The notes under the pieces are model-generated. The model saw nothing but the letters and a program-made list of their open reading frames with translations, ran no database searches and had not been told where the DNA came from. A program made the position numbers and the translations under genes. This document shows, piece by piece, positions 43,948 through 44,266 of a stretch of DNA of 44,266 nt (the stretch's first letter is position 1; every line of letters begins with the position of its first letter). Source of the stretch: Paenibacillus ehimensis NBRC 15659 (GTDB lineage: Bacteria; Bacillota; Bacilli; Paenibacillales; NBRC-103111). The stretch spans positions 1-44,266 of the forward strand of contig NZ_BILX01000055.1 in assembly GCF_004000785.1 (NCBI RefSeq), given 5' to 3'.

Positions 43948-44064
43948 TTATATAAACAACGCGATGCCGGCCATGACGAGCCTGTACCAGCCGATCATCG
44001 AGAGCCACAGCGGGACGCTGAACAGCACCCCGAACATGATTCCTACAGAGAATCTTCCTTCCAT
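43948..44064 (-). CDS. 38-residue hydrophobic membrane protein
   Basis: MEGRFSVGIMFGVLFSVPLW, then LSMIGWYRLVMAGIALFI: one or two short membrane segments with little else. GGAGGTG lies 6 bases before the ATG at 44064, and a good terminator follows 4 bases after the stop, which supports a real gene. The family is unknown. Upstream lies a 6-bp dyad, CATAAC, 3 bases, GTTATG (44123-44137). Confidence 0.65.
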   Translation of the reverse strand: MEGRFSVGIMFGVLFSVPLWLSMIGWYRLVMAGIALFI

Positions 44065-44266
44065 AAGCCGCACCTCCATCATTGTCCCTTGCGCCCAAGA
44101 GCTGCTGTGATGATAAGGCAAGCATAACAAAGTTATGTTTGGAATCTTTTAGGTCCTTGTTAGATTTCGATGAGCTTTTTGAACTAAGACAAACGAAACC
44201 TACAACTATTTACCCATTTTTGTCCGAAAGCAAACCCGCTGACAAAAAAAAGACCCGTGCGCTGCG

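Overview
The window reads as a Gram-positive Firmicutes chromosome, almost certainly Paenibacillus or a close relative. Evidence: strong AGGAGG-type ribosome binding sites, frequent TTG/GTG starts, and the gene order fapR-plsX-fab-acpP-rnc-smc-ftsY-ylxM-ffh-rpsP-khpA-rimM-trmD-rplS-rbgA-rnhB-ylqG, which matches the Bacillus ylbH-to-ylqH neighbourhood. It also carries a chitin-type lytic polysaccharide monooxygenase, a NagA/GH20/RpiR amino-sugar cluster, YlbJ and DUF2536. No rRNA, tRNA, CRISPR array or intact insertion sequence is visible.

Layout. 1-2115 (minus): 5' part of a YlqG-like gene, rnhB and a small lipoprotein. 2364-6398 (minus): a probable MATE exporter / GNAT / FAD-NAD(P) protein / NodB deacetylase transcription unit with a palindromic promoter region. 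6765-10903: amino-sugar cluster, a cytoplasmic GH20 hexosaminidase (minus) divergent from an RpiR-type regulator and nagA (plus), then a MOSC protein. 11827-30574 (minus): a long essential block (rbgA, lepB, rplS, trmD, rimM, khpA, rpsP, ffh, ylxM, ftsY, smc, rnc, fabF, acpP, fabG, fabD, fabH, plsX, fapR, rpmF, ylbN). It is punctuated by intrinsic terminators, hairpins and internal promoters, so it is several transcription units. 30715-35591: tmcAL, ylbL/sepM, ylbJ, coaD, rsmD.

35592-41500 is an AT-rich accessory segment. It holds a 54-bp direct repeat 3.1 kb apart, decayed small secreted-protein genes, one intact secreted protein, and a eukaryote-type XendoU/EndoU ribonuclease with its catalytic residues. 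It also has a mini-operon encoding a stand-alone WYL-like protein, a stand-alone winged helix and a YolD-like protein. The promoter of that operon carries a 19-bp dyad over its -10 box. The same dyad, with a symmetric compensatory change, lies in front of a second small YolD-like gene 5.2 kb away. 41702-44064 holds the secreted chitin-active LPMO, a DUF2536 gene and a 38-residue membrane protein.

How genes work together. The LPMO would open crystalline chitin outside the cell, GH20 would release GlcNAc from imported oligomers, and NagA would deacetylate GlcNAc-6-P under RpiR control; nagB is not in the window. The fab/plsX/acpP genes form a nearly complete initiation and elongation set for type II fatty-acid synthesis with their FapR repressor. 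ffh, ftsY and ylxM supply the signal recognition particle pathway, and lepB processes exported proteins.
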